From Flavobacterium limicola (GTDB lineage Bacteria; Bacteroidota; Bacteroidia; Flavobacteriales; Flavobacteriaceae), in the NCBI RefSeq assembly GCF_003634755.1, contig NZ_RBXA01000001.1:930001-994000 (forward strand): a DNA stretch of 64,000 nt, read 5' to 3'. Within the stretch, counting starts at the first letter, position 1. Every line of letters starts with the position of its first letter. The notes beneath the pieces were generated by a model. That model had not been told where the DNA came from. It made no database searches and worked only from the letters and a program-made list of their open reading frames with translations. Shown piece after piece: positions 36,043-44,535 of the stretch. The position numbers and the translations under genes are program-made.

Positions 36043-38577
36043 ATGAAACATACCTATTCAATCACCGGAATGTCCTGCGACGGTTGTCGTTCTAAAGTGG
36101 GAAAAACATTGAATGCTGTCGATGGGATTCAAGCTGTAGTTACTTTAGTTCCGCCATTAGCGACAATAACAATGGATAAACACATTCCCACAGTTCAATT
36201 ACAAGAGGCTTTAACTGGCGCAGGAAACTATACAATTACCATAAATAATACGACTGATTCTCACGGAATGGCTGAGAAACCAATAGAGAAATCATGTTGC
36301 AGTTCGAATAAACCACAAGAGAAATCAACAGTAACTTTGCCTCCTAATGCAAAAGGGAAATACTATTGTCCGATGCATTGCGAAGGAGAAAAAGTGTACG
36401 ATAAACCAGGAGATTGTCCCGTTTGCGGAATGGATCTGGTTAAAGAAGCAGCGATAGTAAGCAGTAAAATAATGTATACCTGTCCTATGCATCCCGAAGT
36501 TATTCAGGAAGGTCCCGGTTCTTGTCCCATTTGTGGAATGGATTTAGTGCCAATGGAACCAACCGATAGCGAAGAAAATAAGGTTTATGATGACTTGGTG
36601 CGTAAAATGAAAATTGCTGTAGTTTTTACAGTTCCTATTTTCATTATTGCCATGTCGGATATGATTCCCAACAATCCATTAATGAAAATTATGGATGCGG
36701 AAAAGTGGAATTGGGTGCAACTAATTTTGTCGCTTCCAGTTGTTTTTTATGCGTGTTGGATGTTTTTTGAGCGTGCTTGGAAATCCATTATCACTTGGAA
36801 TCTCAATATGTTTACGCTTATCGGAATTGGTTCTGGAGTAGCTTTCTTATTTAGTTTAGTTGGATTATTTTTTCCAGCTATTTTTCCAAATGAATTTAAA
36901 ACGCATAACGGAACGGTTTCCCTCTATTTTGAAGCTACCACTGTAATATTAACTTTGGTCTTATTAGGACAATTGCTAGAAGCCAGAGCGCATAGTCGAA
37001 CGAGTGGTGCGATAAAAGAATTATTGAAATTAGCACCAACCGAAGCCATTTTGGTAATCGATGGAGCAGATAAAGTAATCTCCATTCATGATATCAAAAA
37101 AGGAGATTTATTGCGTGTAAAACCAGGAGATAAAATTCCTGTTGATGGAAAAATTACAGATGGAGAAAGTACTATTGATGAATCGATGATTTCAGGAGAA
37201 CCTATCCCCGTTGATAAAAAAACAGATGATTCCGTTATAGCGGGAACAATAAACGGAAATAAATCCTTTGTGATGATTGCGGAGAAAGTAGGTTCGGAAA
37301 CTTTGCTTTCACAAATTGTGCAAATGGTAAATGACGCCAGTCGTTCTAGAGCACCAATCCAAAAATTAGCGGATAGAATTGCTAAATATTTTGTACCGAT
37401 AGTGGTAATTGTTTCTGTAGTTACCTTTTTTGTTTGGTCACAATTTGGTCCTGAACCCGCAATGGTTTATGGATTTATCAATGCTATTGCGGTATTGATA
37501 ATTGCCTGTCCTTGCGCTTTGGGATTAGCCACGCCCATGTCAGTAATGGTTGGTGTTGGGAAAGGAGCGCAATCGGGAGTTTTGATAAAAAATGCGGAAG
37601 CATTGGAAAATATGAATAAAGTAAATGTTCTGATAACGGATAAAACAGGAACAATCACCGAAGGGAAACCTTCTGTTGAAAAAGTATTTTCATTGAATAA
37701 TGACGACGATTCATTGTTGCAAAGCATCGCATCTTTAAATCAGTACAGCGAACATCCTTTGGCGCAAGCCGTAGTCAATTTTGCGAAAGCGAAAGGAATT
37801 TCATTAATAGAAGTAAAGGATTTTGAAGCGATTTCCGGGAAAGGAGTTGTTGGAACGGTAACCAATAAAAAAGTGGCGCTGGGGAATAAAAAATTAATGG
37901 AGCAAGTGAAAGCCACTGTTTCGGAGGAATTAGAAAATCAAATTACAGCTGAACAAAAACTAGGAAAAACGGTTTCTTATATTTCAGTGGACGGAATTGC
38001 TGTAGGATTTGTGTCAATCACTGATGCGATAAAAGCAACAAGTGTCGAAGCAATCAAAGAATTAATTCGTCAAGGCGTTGAGGTCATCATGCTAACAGGC
38101 GATAATGAAAATACGGCAAAGGCAGTCGCTCAGGAATTACATTTAAGTTCTTATAAAGCGGGTTGTTTGCCCGAAGACAAGCTCAAGGAAATTAAACGAT
38201 TGCAATCCGAAGGGAAAATTGTAGCGATGGCAGGCGATGGAATAAACGATGCTCCAGCTTTGGCTCAAGCCGACATAGGAATTGCCATGGGAACCGGTAC
38301 TGATGTGGCTATTGAAAGTGCCAAAATAACTTTGGTAAAGGGTGACTTGCAAGGAATAGTAAAAGCCAAAAACTTAAGTCATGCGGTGATGCGAAATATC
38401 AAACAAAATTTATTCTTTGCCTTTTTCTATAATGTGTTGGGAATTCCAATTGCTGCGGGAGTTTTGTATCCGTTTTTTGGAGTTTTGCTTTCGCCAATGA
38501 TAGCGGCTTTGGCCATGAGTTTTAGTTCGGTTTCTGTAATTGCCAATGCGTTGCGATTGCGAAATTTAAAATTGTAA
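36043..38577 (+). CDS. copA: Copper-translocating P1B-type ATPase
   Basis: This 844-residue pump exports Cu(I) from the cytoplasm. The N-terminus carries an HMA domain with GMSCDGC (Cys12, Cys15), followed by two heavy-metal-binding segments (YYCPMHCEG...CPVCGM and YTCPMHPEV...CPICGM, about residues 105-170). The ATPase core has CPCALGLATP in the channel, the phosphorylation motif DKTGTITEG, TGDN and GDGINDAPALAQAD. About eight membrane helices are visible. It follows the HMA-AraC regulator, which fits a self-contained copper response. Confidence 0.95.
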   Translation: MKHTYSITGMSCDGCRSKVGKTLNAVDGIQAVVTLVPPLATITMDKHIPTVQLQEALTGAGNYTITINNTTDSHGMAEKPIEKSCCSSNKPQEKSTVTLPPNAKGKYYCPMHCEGEKVYDKPGDCPVCGMDLVKEAAIVSSKIMYTCPMHPEVIQEGPGSCPICGMDLVPMEPTDSEENKVYDDLVRKMKIAVVFTVPIFIIAMSDMIPNNPLMKIMDAEKWNWVQLILSLPVVFYACWMFFERAWKSIITWNLNMFTLIGIGSGVAFLFSLVGLFFPAIFPNEFKTHNGTVSLYFEATTVILTLVLLGQLLEARAHSRTSGAIKELLKLAPTEAILVIDGADKVISIHDIKKGDLLRVKPGDKIPVDGKITDGESTIDESMISGEPIPVDKKTDDSVIAGTINGNKSFVMIAEKVGSETLLSQIVQMVNDASRSRAPIQKLADRIAKYFVPIVVIVSVVTFFVWSQFGPEPAMVYGFINAIAVLIIACPCALGLATPMSVMVGVGKGAQSGVLIKNAEALENMNKVNVLITDKTGTITEGKPSVEKVFSLNNDDDSLLQSIASLNQYSEHPLAQAVVNFAKAKGISLIEVKDFEAISGKGVVGTVTNKKVALGNKKLMEQVKATVSEELENQITAEQKLGKTVSYISVDGIAVGFVSITDAIKATSVEAIKELIRQGVEVIMLTGDNENTAKAVAQELHLSSYKAGCLPEDKLKEIKRLQSEGKIVAMAGDGINDAPALAQADIGIAMGTGTDVAIESAKITLVKGDLQGIVKAKNLSHAVMRNIKQNLFFAFFYNVLGIPIAAGVLYPFFGVLLSPMIAALAMSFSSVSVIANALRLRNLKL

Positions 38578-38692
38578 AATAGTAGTAATGAAAGGTTAAT
38601 GTTAGATTATGAAATAGTTTTTGTTTGAATAAGTTTGATTTTATGTTGAGAAAATAAATTCACTTTAAGTATAACAATTAAAATTTACAGTC

Positions 38693-39301
38693 ATGAAAAC
38701 ACTAAAAAAAATTACGCTTGCACTGGCTTTAAGTACTTTGATTTATTCTTGTCAATCCAGTAAACAGGTTCTTTCACAGTCCGATAAAAGAACTGAAATC
38801 ATGAACACAATCGCTGACAGTAAAAGCATGTCAAAAGAGATGATGGATGTTATGATGAAAAGTGAAAACGGTAAAATGATGATGGAGGAAATGATGAAAG
38901 AACATCATGATAAAATGATGGGAATGATGAAGAATAATCCGGAAATGAGGAAAAGTATGATGTCAGAAATGATGAAAGATAATCCGGAAATGATGAAAGA
39001 ACACCATGCTAAAATGATGGCAATGATGAAAGATAACCCAGAAATGATGCATAATATGATGTCAGATATGATGAAAATGATGAAGGATAATCCTGAAATG
39101 ATGAAAAGCATGATGTCAAAAATGATGGAATCATCAAAAGGCGATGACGCCATGATGTCGGGAATGTGTAAAGAGATGATGGGAAGTGAGAAAATGATGG
39201 AAATGATGGAGAAAATGAAAAAGGAAAAAATGGACAAGAGTAAAATGAAAGCAACGGATAAAAAGACGGAAAAGAAAGAAGATCATAAAGCCCATCATTA
39301 A
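38693..39301 (+). CDS. Met/His/Lys-rich lipoprotein, probable copper sponge
   Basis: This is a 202-residue lipoprotein (lipobox STLIYSC, Cys20). From about residue 40 to the end it is a highly methionine-rich tract: the unit MMKDNPEMMK is repeated several times with spacing of about 15-20 residues, mixed with EHH and KHH. The tail is Lys-rich (KKTEKKEDHKAHH). Met-rich periplasmic segments bind Cu(I), as in PcoC, CopK and CueO loops, so copper storage or buffering is likely. It is flanked by the ATPase and the multicopper oxidase. I know no exact family. Confidence 0.85.
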   Translation: MKTLKKITLALALSTLIYSCQSSKQVLSQSDKRTEIMNTIADSKSMSKEMMDVMMKSENGKMMMEEMMKEHHDKMMGMMKNNPEMRKSMMSEMMKDNPEMMKEHHAKMMAMMKDNPEMMHNMMSDMMKMMKDNPEMMKSMMSKMMESSKGDDAMMSGMCKEMMGSEKMMEMMEKMKKEKMDKSKMKATDKKTEKKEDHKAHH

Positions 39302-39371
39302 TAATCATGCAGTCCTTTTGCCTTGTTAGATTTAGAAAAAAATAATTAATTCAAAATTTAGAATATTAAAA

Positions 39372-41945
39372 ATGAGAATAATAGTAATAGTGTTCCTTCT
39401 GTTTATTTGCCCTTTTGTGCAAGCAGAAAATAAGAATGACAGAAGTATTTCAAAAAAAACAGTTATTCAACAGGTAAAGCCTACAACATATACATGCCCA
39501 ATGCATCCTGAAATTCATGCCACTAAACCGGGAAAATGTCCCAAATGTGGCATGGATTTGATTAAGGAAAAAGCAAAACCGGTAAAAAAATCTGTTCCAA
39601 AACAGCAATCATCAAAAGCAGTTGTAAAAAAAGCAGTGCCTGTAAAAGCTAAGATTATTGAGACTAAAGCAGCAAGTGATAATTTGCATCAAAATCATAC
39701 AACTGCTCCTGCGGATGACACTAAACTCAAAGAGGAACCGGTAAAAAGAATTATTAAAAATGCGCCGCCAAGGACCGTTCGATATGATTTGTATGTTCGG
39801 GATACAATTGTCACTTTTGGCGATAAGCCAAAAAGAGCGATTGCTGTAAACGGACAAATTCCGATGCCAACACTCACCTTTACCGAAGGCGATATTGCCG
39901 AGATTTATGTGCATAATGAATTAAATGAAGATACTTCGCTGCATTGGCACGGATTATTTTTACCCAATAAAGAAGATGGTGTGCCTAATTTGACACAAAT
40001 GCCAATCAAGCCGAAAACGACGCATAAATATACGTTCCCGATTATTCAACACGGAACGCATTGGTACCACAGTCATACGGGTTTGCAGGAGCAAATTGGG
40101 ATGTACGGTTCCTTTGTCATGAATAAAAGAAACGAAGACCCCACTTTTAGAGCAGGAATTGATGATTTGCCAACCGTTCCAATTATTCTGAGTGAATGGA
40201 CCGATTTGAAACCGGAAAATGTACATCGGATGCTGCACAATGCCACGGACTGGTTTGCGATTCAAAAAGGAACCACGCAAAGCTATTCTGAGGCTATAAA
40301 AGCAGGACATTTCAAGACAAAAGTCGCGAACGAATGGAAACGTATGAACGCCATGGACGTAAGTGATGTGTATTACAATAAATTTCTGATCAACGGAAAA
40401 AATGAAAGTCAACTTTCGCAATTCAAAACAGGCGATAAAGTACGATTGAGGATTTCCAATGGCGGTGCTTCTACTTATTTTTGGTTGAACTACGCTGGAG
40501 GAAAAATCACCGTTGTAGCCAGTGATGGAAATGATGTAGAACCTGTTGAAGTCGACCGATTAATAGTCGCTGTTTCTGAAACTTATGATGTTGTTGTAAC
40601 GATTCCTGCAGAAAAAACAGCGTTTGAATTCTTGGTCACTTCTGAGGATCGCACAAAATCTGCTTCGTTGTATTTAGGCGACGGCATAAAGCAATTGATT
40701 TCCCCTTTGTCTAAATTGAAGTATTTTGAAGGGATGAAAATGATGAACAGCATGATGAAAATGAATGGTGATTTAGACGATATGGGCATGCAAATGTCAC
40801 TCAACCAAATGGACATGAATGTGGTGATGTATCCTGAAATTACAGGAAACAATCAAAAGCAGAAAGTCGAAAGTCAAAAGGAAGCGGAACATGCCAATCA
40901 CAATCAGTACGACTCCAATGCACTTTCAGAAATCACGACCCTGAATTATGCAATGCTGAAATCACCAACTAATACAACTTTGCCAAAGGACGCACCAGTA
41001 AAAGAATTGCGTTTTGAATTGTCAGGAAACATGAATCGCTATGTTTGGAGTCTAGACAATAAAGTAGTTTCGGAGACGGATAAAATTCTAATTAAAAAAG
41101 GAGAAAATGTTCGAATAGTACTCTTCAACGGTTCCATGATGCGCCACCCGATGCATTTACACGGACACGATTTTAGAGTGCTGAACGGAAAAGAAGAATA
41201 TGCGCCGCTGAAAAATATCATTGACATTATGCCGATGGAAACCGACACGATTGAGTTTAATGCTAATGTTAAAGGCGATTGGTTTTTTCATTGTCACATT
41301 CTTTATCACATGATGGCGGGAATGGGTCGCGTTTTTAGTTATGAAAATCAAGAGCCAAATCCTTTGATTCCAAATCCAAAATTAGCACAACGCAAATTAT
41401 TTGCTGATGACAGAGCCTTTCATGTGATGGCCGAAAATGATTTTGCCACCAATGGGAATGATGGAATGTTGATGATTCAAAACACACGTTGGAGTATTGG
41501 TACCGAATGGCGTTTGGGCTACACCAAACATCACGGGTATGAAACCGAAACGCACATTGGACGATACATCGGGAAAATGCAGTGGCTAATGCCGTTCATT
41601 GGTTTTGACTGGAGGTACCGAAAAATGGAAATGGGAGAAATGGAAGAGAATCTTTTTGGTCAAACCAATACCAAAGACAATCGTGCTGTTTTTAGTGCCG
41701 GAGTCGAATATACATTACCGATGCTCATTAAAGCACAAGCCGAAGTCTATACCGACGGGAATTTCAGATTGCAATTTGAACGCATGGATATTCCGGTTTC
41801 CAAAAGATTGCGCATGAATTTAATGTGGAATACAGATAACGAATACATGGCGGGTTTGCGGTATATCGTCAAAAGAAATTTTGGAATTACTACACATTAC
41901 GACAGTGATATGGGAATGGGTTTTGGATTGAGTTTGAATTATTAG
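39372..41945 (+). CDS. Multicopper oxidase fused to a CopB-like barrel
   Basis: This 857-residue exported protein starts with a signal segment (IIVIVFLLFICPFVQA). A heavy-metal segment follows (YTCPMHPEI...CPKCGM, about residues 37-60). The multicopper oxidase part (about residues 130-660) has all copper motifs: LHWHGLFLP, HWYHSHTG, HPMHLHGHDFR and WFFHCHILYHMMAGMG. A Met/His-rich stretch (MKMMNSMMKMNGDLDDMGMQM, split) lies in its middle. The last 200 residues are strand-rich (WRLGYTKHHGYETETHIGRY onward) and resemble the C-terminal barrel of CopB. In other bacteria CopA/PcoA and CopB/PcoB are separate genes. Confidence 0.85.
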   Translation: MRIIVIVFLLFICPFVQAENKNDRSISKKTVIQQVKPTTYTCPMHPEIHATKPGKCPKCGMDLIKEKAKPVKKSVPKQQSSKAVVKKAVPVKAKIIETKAASDNLHQNHTTAPADDTKLKEEPVKRIIKNAPPRTVRYDLYVRDTIVTFGDKPKRAIAVNGQIPMPTLTFTEGDIAEIYVHNELNEDTSLHWHGLFLPNKEDGVPNLTQMPIKPKTTHKYTFPIIQHGTHWYHSHTGLQEQIGMYGSFVMNKRNEDPTFRAGIDDLPTVPIILSEWTDLKPENVHRMLHNATDWFAIQKGTTQSYSEAIKAGHFKTKVANEWKRMNAMDVSDVYYNKFLINGKNESQLSQFKTGDKVRLRISNGGASTYFWLNYAGGKITVVASDGNDVEPVEVDRLIVAVSETYDVVVTIPAEKTAFEFLVTSEDRTKSASLYLGDGIKQLISPLSKLKYFEGMKMMNSMMKMNGDLDDMGMQMSLNQMDMNVVMYPEITGNNQKQKVESQKEAEHANHNQYDSNALSEITTLNYAMLKSPTNTTLPKDAPVKELRFELSGNMNRYVWSLDNKVVSETDKILIKKGENVRIVLFNGSMMRHPMHLHGHDFRVLNGKEEYAPLKNIIDIMPMETDTIEFNANVKGDWFFHCHILYHMMAGMGRVFSYENQEPNPLIPNPKLAQRKLFADDRAFHVMAENDFATNGNDGMLMIQNTRWSIGTEWRLGYTKHHGYETETHIGRYIGKMQWLMPFIGFDWRYRKMEMGEMEENLFGQTNTKDNRAVFSAGVEYTLPMLIKAQAEVYTDGNFRLQFERMDIPVSKRLRMNLMWNTDNEYMAGLRYIVKRNFGITTHYDSDMGMGFGLSLNY

Positions 41946-42014
41946 AAATAAACATGGAAGCGTATCTTATTTATTAAAAATATGTGAATTATGTAATTAT
42001 TATCAAAAATTATA

Positions 42015-42047
42015 TTGAATTTCTGCAAATTTATAAGATTATTTTTG
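42015..42047 (+). promoter_or_regulatory. Possible promoter of the 57-residue membrane protein gene
   Basis: TTG at 42015-42017 and TATTTTTG at 42040-42047 are 22 bases apart, at the long end of the accepted spacing. Confidence 0.4.
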
Positions 42048-42093
42048 TTTCTTCGGAGCAAATTAATTACGTAACTTACTTAAAATTATTTAT

Positions 42094-42267
42094 ATGAATA
42101 ACCCTTCAGCACCAAAGAAAATTACCTGGATTATAGGATTGGCTTGTGGTATACTTGGAATCATCGGACATTTTGCACAAGTGCAGGTTTTAACGGAACA
42201 TAGTTTCACACTATTACTTATTGGTTTCGTTGTTTTGGCATTAGGAACAACTGTAAAAGGAGTTTAA
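42094..42267 (+). CDS. Small membrane protein, 57 residues
   Basis: From ATG 42094 a 57-codon frame reads a short polar start (MNNPSAPKKITW), then two hydrophobic helices separated by HFAQVQVLTEHS. It ends in TTVKGV. No cysteine is present. It has a plausible promoter and is followed, about 100 bases on, by a bidirectional terminator. I recognise no family; such two-helix proteins are common in Bacteroidota. It may belong to the end of the copper island or be independent. Confidence 0.7.
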   Translation: MNNPSAPKKITWIIGLACGILGIIGHFAQVQVLTEHSFTLLLIGFVVLALGTTVKGV

Positions 42268-42339
42268 ATAATTAGGGGTTATCCCTTAAAATTGCGTTTG
42301 CAAAACCGATTTCATAGTTCTTAGGGTTTGCTAATACTC

Positions 42340-42355
42340 AACACTTTGCGGAGCT
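42340..42355 (+). repeat. 16-base repeat, copy 1
   Basis: AACACTTTGCGGAGCT occurs here and identically at 43581-43596. No gene lies in either copy. Confidence 0.6.
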
Positions 42356-42372
42356 TGTTGTTTTATAAGATG

Positions 42373-42403
42373 AAAAAAGCTAGGTTTTACTCCTAGCTTT
42401 TTT
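42373..42403. terminator. Bidirectional terminator
   Basis: Arms AAAAAAGCTAGG and CCTAGCTTTTTT enclose a 7-base loop between a plus-strand gene and a minus-strand gene that converge here. Confidence 0.8.
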
Positions 42404-42439
42404 GATTTACTGTTGCGCAATATAGTTGCAAGAATCAAA

Positions 42440-42622
42440 TCAATCTTTTTTATCTTGTAACTCTGTGTGATTTTGATTTCCGTTAATTGTACGATCTCCC
42501 ACATTCATTCCGTTTGACATGCCAATCATGAAGGCGGTTATAATTAGCATAATTTTTCTTTTTGCCCAAAGAATAGGGCGTTTAGGTTGGTCTAAACGTG
42601 CTTTATTATTGTGTTTATACAT
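42440..42622 (-). CDS. Small single-helix protein, unknown
   Basis: This 60-residue frame has a basic start (MYKHNNKARLDQPKRPI), one hydrophobic helix (IMLIITAFMIGMSNGM) and a polar tail (NQNHTELQDKKD). I recognise no family. The frame is complete with its own ATG and sits in a region between the copper island and a tRNA with terminator behind it. It is a weak candidate, since no promoter is clear. Confidence 0.5.
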   Translation of the reverse strand: MYKHNNKARLDQPKRPILWAKRKIMLIITAFMIGMSNGMNVGDRTINGNQNHTELQDKKD

Positions 42623-42698
42623 GTTGTAAATGATAAATGATTAGACATTTGGTATCATCTTTATGCATGGAATTGCATAAATGCGTAGAAAAAAAATT

Positions 42699-43070
42699 CT
42701 AGGCTGTGTATAAACTTGTATAGGAAATTCGGGAAGTAATCATCTCGTTTATGAAGATGTGCTGCATTGCAAATAAGCTTACTTTTTGATAAAGCTGCGT
42801 CTGGAATTTTAGAATAACTGGAATTTGAAGACTGTAACTATCTTGAAATTGGAGATAATCTAACTGAAATAGGAATGAAGTTTTTTCAGCCGAATTTACC
42901 TGATGGAACACATATAATTTCGAGCCCTTAGAGTTTAATTCTCGTCTAAGAATTACGTTCGAGAATTGGTAATAATCTGCTGAATTGGATGGAGCATCTA
43001 AAGTACCATCATTCACCATCAGACCAAAAGCCAGAAAGAGTGAAAGGAGATATTTTAAATACTTTGTCAT
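42699..43070 (-). CDS. Exported protein of unknown function
   Basis: This 123-residue frame starts with a signal peptide (YLKYLLSLFLAFGLMVN) and continues with strand-rich sequence (LYVFHQVNSAEKTSFLF; QIPVILKFQTQLY). It ends FINEMITSRISYTSLYTA. There is no motif I can name. A real gene is favoured by the signal peptide and lack of overlap with other features; it may belong to the nearby copper island, but no cysteine supports metal binding. Confidence 0.55.
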   Translation of the reverse strand: MTKYLKYLLSLFLAFGLMVNDGTLDAPSNSADYYQFSNVILRRELNSKGSKLYVFHQVNSAEKTSFLFQLDYLQFQDSYSLQIPVILKFQTQLYQKVSLFAMQHIFINEMITSRISYTSLYTA

Positions 43071-43303
43071 CTATTTAGATTGAATTGTAACTTCAAAAGT
43101 ACAAAAGTAACGGTGAAGTAAGGATTGTTTTTTTATTCTTTATTTTCAAAAACGGCACCTTATCATTAGGTTTTAGATTTGTTCTTTGAAAAATTAACTT
43201 GTTGAAAAAACAATCGTATTATTGATAAGTGTTAGTTCTGAATTGATTACAATTACCGAATGAAATAGAGACTATTTTTATTTGAAGGTTTTTGGGTTTG
43301 GCT

Positions 43304-43333
43304 TTGTGCATTTCAAAAATAGTGTTATTTTTG
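43304..43333 (+). promoter_or_regulatory. Promoter of tRNA-Glu
   Basis: TTG at 43304-43306 and TATTTTTG at 43326-43333 are 19 bases apart, and the tRNA begins 21 bases further on. Confidence 0.7.
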
Positions 43334-43353
43334 CACCCGAAACATTGAAAAAT

Positions 43354-43425
43354 GGCCCGTTCGTCTATCGGTTAGGACGCATGGTTTTCATCCATGTAAG
43401 AGCGGTTCGATTCCGCTACGGGCTA
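43354..43425 (+). tRNA. tRNA-Glu (anticodon TTC)
   Basis: The 72-base cloverleaf folds with acceptor GGCCCGT/ACGGGCT, anticodon stem CATGG/CCATG and loop TTTTCAT, giving anticodon TTC (reads GAA/GAG). The T arm contains GGTTCGATTCC. The 3' CCA is not encoded. A promoter lies upstream and a strong terminator downstream. Confidence 0.96.
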
Positions 43426-43446
43426 CAACTCATAAACAATTATCTT

Positions 43447-43480
43447 AAAAGCCTCGAAAAGTAATTTTCGAGGCTTTTTT
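43447..43480 (+). terminator. Terminator of tRNA-Glu
   Basis: AAAAGCCTCGAAAA and TTTTCGAGGCTTTTTT form a perfect hairpin with a 4-base loop. Confidence 0.88.
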
Positions 43481-43580
43481 TATTGATTTTGGCTTTTGTT
43501 TTTATATTATTTGATCATTATTGTACGCGTAAAGTCAGAAACGTTTGCGCAGCATTAATGATAAATTTTTTCTTTGAATG

Positions 43581-43596
43581 AACACTTTGCGGAGCT
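43581..43596 (+). repeat. 16-base repeat, copy 2
   Basis: Identical to 42340-42355. Confidence 0.6.
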
Positions 43597-43607
43597 GGGG
43601 TATTTGA

Positions 43608-44057
43608 CTATTTGTTAAATTTTAGTTCTTCATCGCTAAAGGGTGTCCATGCTCTAAAGTTTTCTCCTTGATGAAGTTTTTTTTCGACTAACTTTAATTT
43701 TCCGGATTGAATCATGTATTTGGCAATTTCGTGGTCTATTATACCGTCTAAAAAAAAACATCCTTGAATCCCTTTGTCTGGATTTGTTTCATACAAAAAA
43801 GAAAGATAACCTTCATCATCTGCTTTTTCAGGTTTTTTATATTGATAGAAATCTTCATTTTTTTTTGATGTCCTGTTTGCTTTCTTTTTTTCTAATTTTA
43901 TTTCATCTTCTGCTTTGATAGCTCTAATCATTATTTCTATCAGATATTCACCAGCTTCATTAGTACTTTTTTCGTCTGTTGCATTGACTTGGATTTTAAC
44001 CCATTTGGAATAATCAAAATTTATTCTATCTAAAACTTTAGTTGATGGCTCAATCAT
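43608..44057 (-). CDS. Protein of unknown function, 149 residues
   Basis: This cytoplasmic-looking protein (no signal or membrane segment) starts MIEPSTKVLDRINFDYSKWVK. A very charged central part (KLEKKKANRTSKKNEDFYQYK, split) is followed by FLYETNPDKGIQGCFFLDGI and a helix with IAKYMIQSGKL. I do not recognise a family. It stands alone between tRNA-Glu and a structured-RNA candidate, in a stretch with low coding density, so it may be an accessory gene. Confidence 0.65.
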   Translation of the reverse strand: MIEPSTKVLDRINFDYSKWVKIQVNATDEKSTNEAGEYLIEIMIRAIKAEDEIKLEKKKANRTSKKNEDFYQYKKPEKADDEGYLSFLYETNPDKGIQGCFFLDGIIDHEIAKYMIQSGKLKLVEKKLHQGENFRAWTPFSDEELKFNK

Positions 44058-44270
44058 ATTTCTTATATTTTAATCATAAAAGTAGTATCTTCTTTTTGTT
44101 TTTTAATCTATCTAGTGCTTAATTTTTTTAAATGTTTGACTAAATTTTTTTATGCACTGTAATATCGAAATTTTCTCTACCGACTTAGATTGTTAATATA
44201 GGACTTTTGGATAATTTTATGTTTTTTAATACATTATCAAGTCAACTTTATTTTTTTTGAAAACCACGGT

Positions 44271-44391
44271 CCGCGTGAAGGATGGCAGTGAAAATCCTTT
44301 TATGAAGCGAAGCGCAATAAAAGATTATAACGAACAGCCTGACCCAAAGTTGCGAGGAGGAACGACTGCGCCATCTGGAGGGACACGCCCA
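44271..44391 (+). ncRNA. Flavo-1-like structured RNA candidate, copy B
   Basis: Outer arms GCGTG and CACGC pair. The inner arm AATC(C)TTTTAT pairs with ATAAAAGATT, again with one bulged C as in copy A, around a loop GAAGCGAAGCGCA. The sequence CAGCCTGACCCAAAG follows. The type is one I recall as a frequent intergenic element in Flavobacterium. It lies ahead of tig but about 80 bases before the tig promoter. The 44058-44535 stretch holds no gene I accept. Confidence 0.4.
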
Positions 44392-44470
44392 AATTATTTT
44401 CCTTTTTCGGCCTGTGATTTTGTCAAATAACTGCCTAAAATTCAATCCCGAAGGTTCGGCACTAAAAAGC

Positions 44471-44501
44471 TTGTTTGGGTTGCAAAAATTTTATAATTTT
44501 G
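44471..44501 (+). promoter_or_regulatory. tig promoter with overlapping inverted repeat
   Basis: TTG (44471-44473) and TAATTTTG (44494-44501) are 20 bases apart. A perfect 13-bp inverted repeat (TTGGGTTGCAAAA at 44475-44487; TTTTGCAACCCAA at 44497-44509) brackets the -7 box and could be an operator or an RNA hairpin at the start of the message. Confidence 0.7.
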
Positions 44502-44535
44502 CAACCCAATTTTATTATGTAAATTAAAGAAGAAG

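Noticed and set aside
38850..39200. Regular repeats resembling a CRISPR array
   Set aside because: The repeats are in-frame coding units of the Met-rich protein with no constant spacer length; no cas genes are near.
38905..39308. Two minus-strand frames rich in Ile/Ser/Phe
   Set aside because: They are antisense to the Met-rich lipoprotein; ATG-rich coding gives CAT-rich complement with few stops.
42268..42372. Possible GIY-YIG or IS remnant after the small membrane gene
   Set aside because: No frame gave recognisable protein pieces; only the 16-base repeat is supported.
43282..43464. 60-codon plus-strand frame
   Set aside because: It runs through tRNA-Glu and its terminator.
44248..44445. 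65-codon minus-strand frame
   Set aside because: It lies on the structured-RNA candidate B and has no protein-like conservation or start signal.
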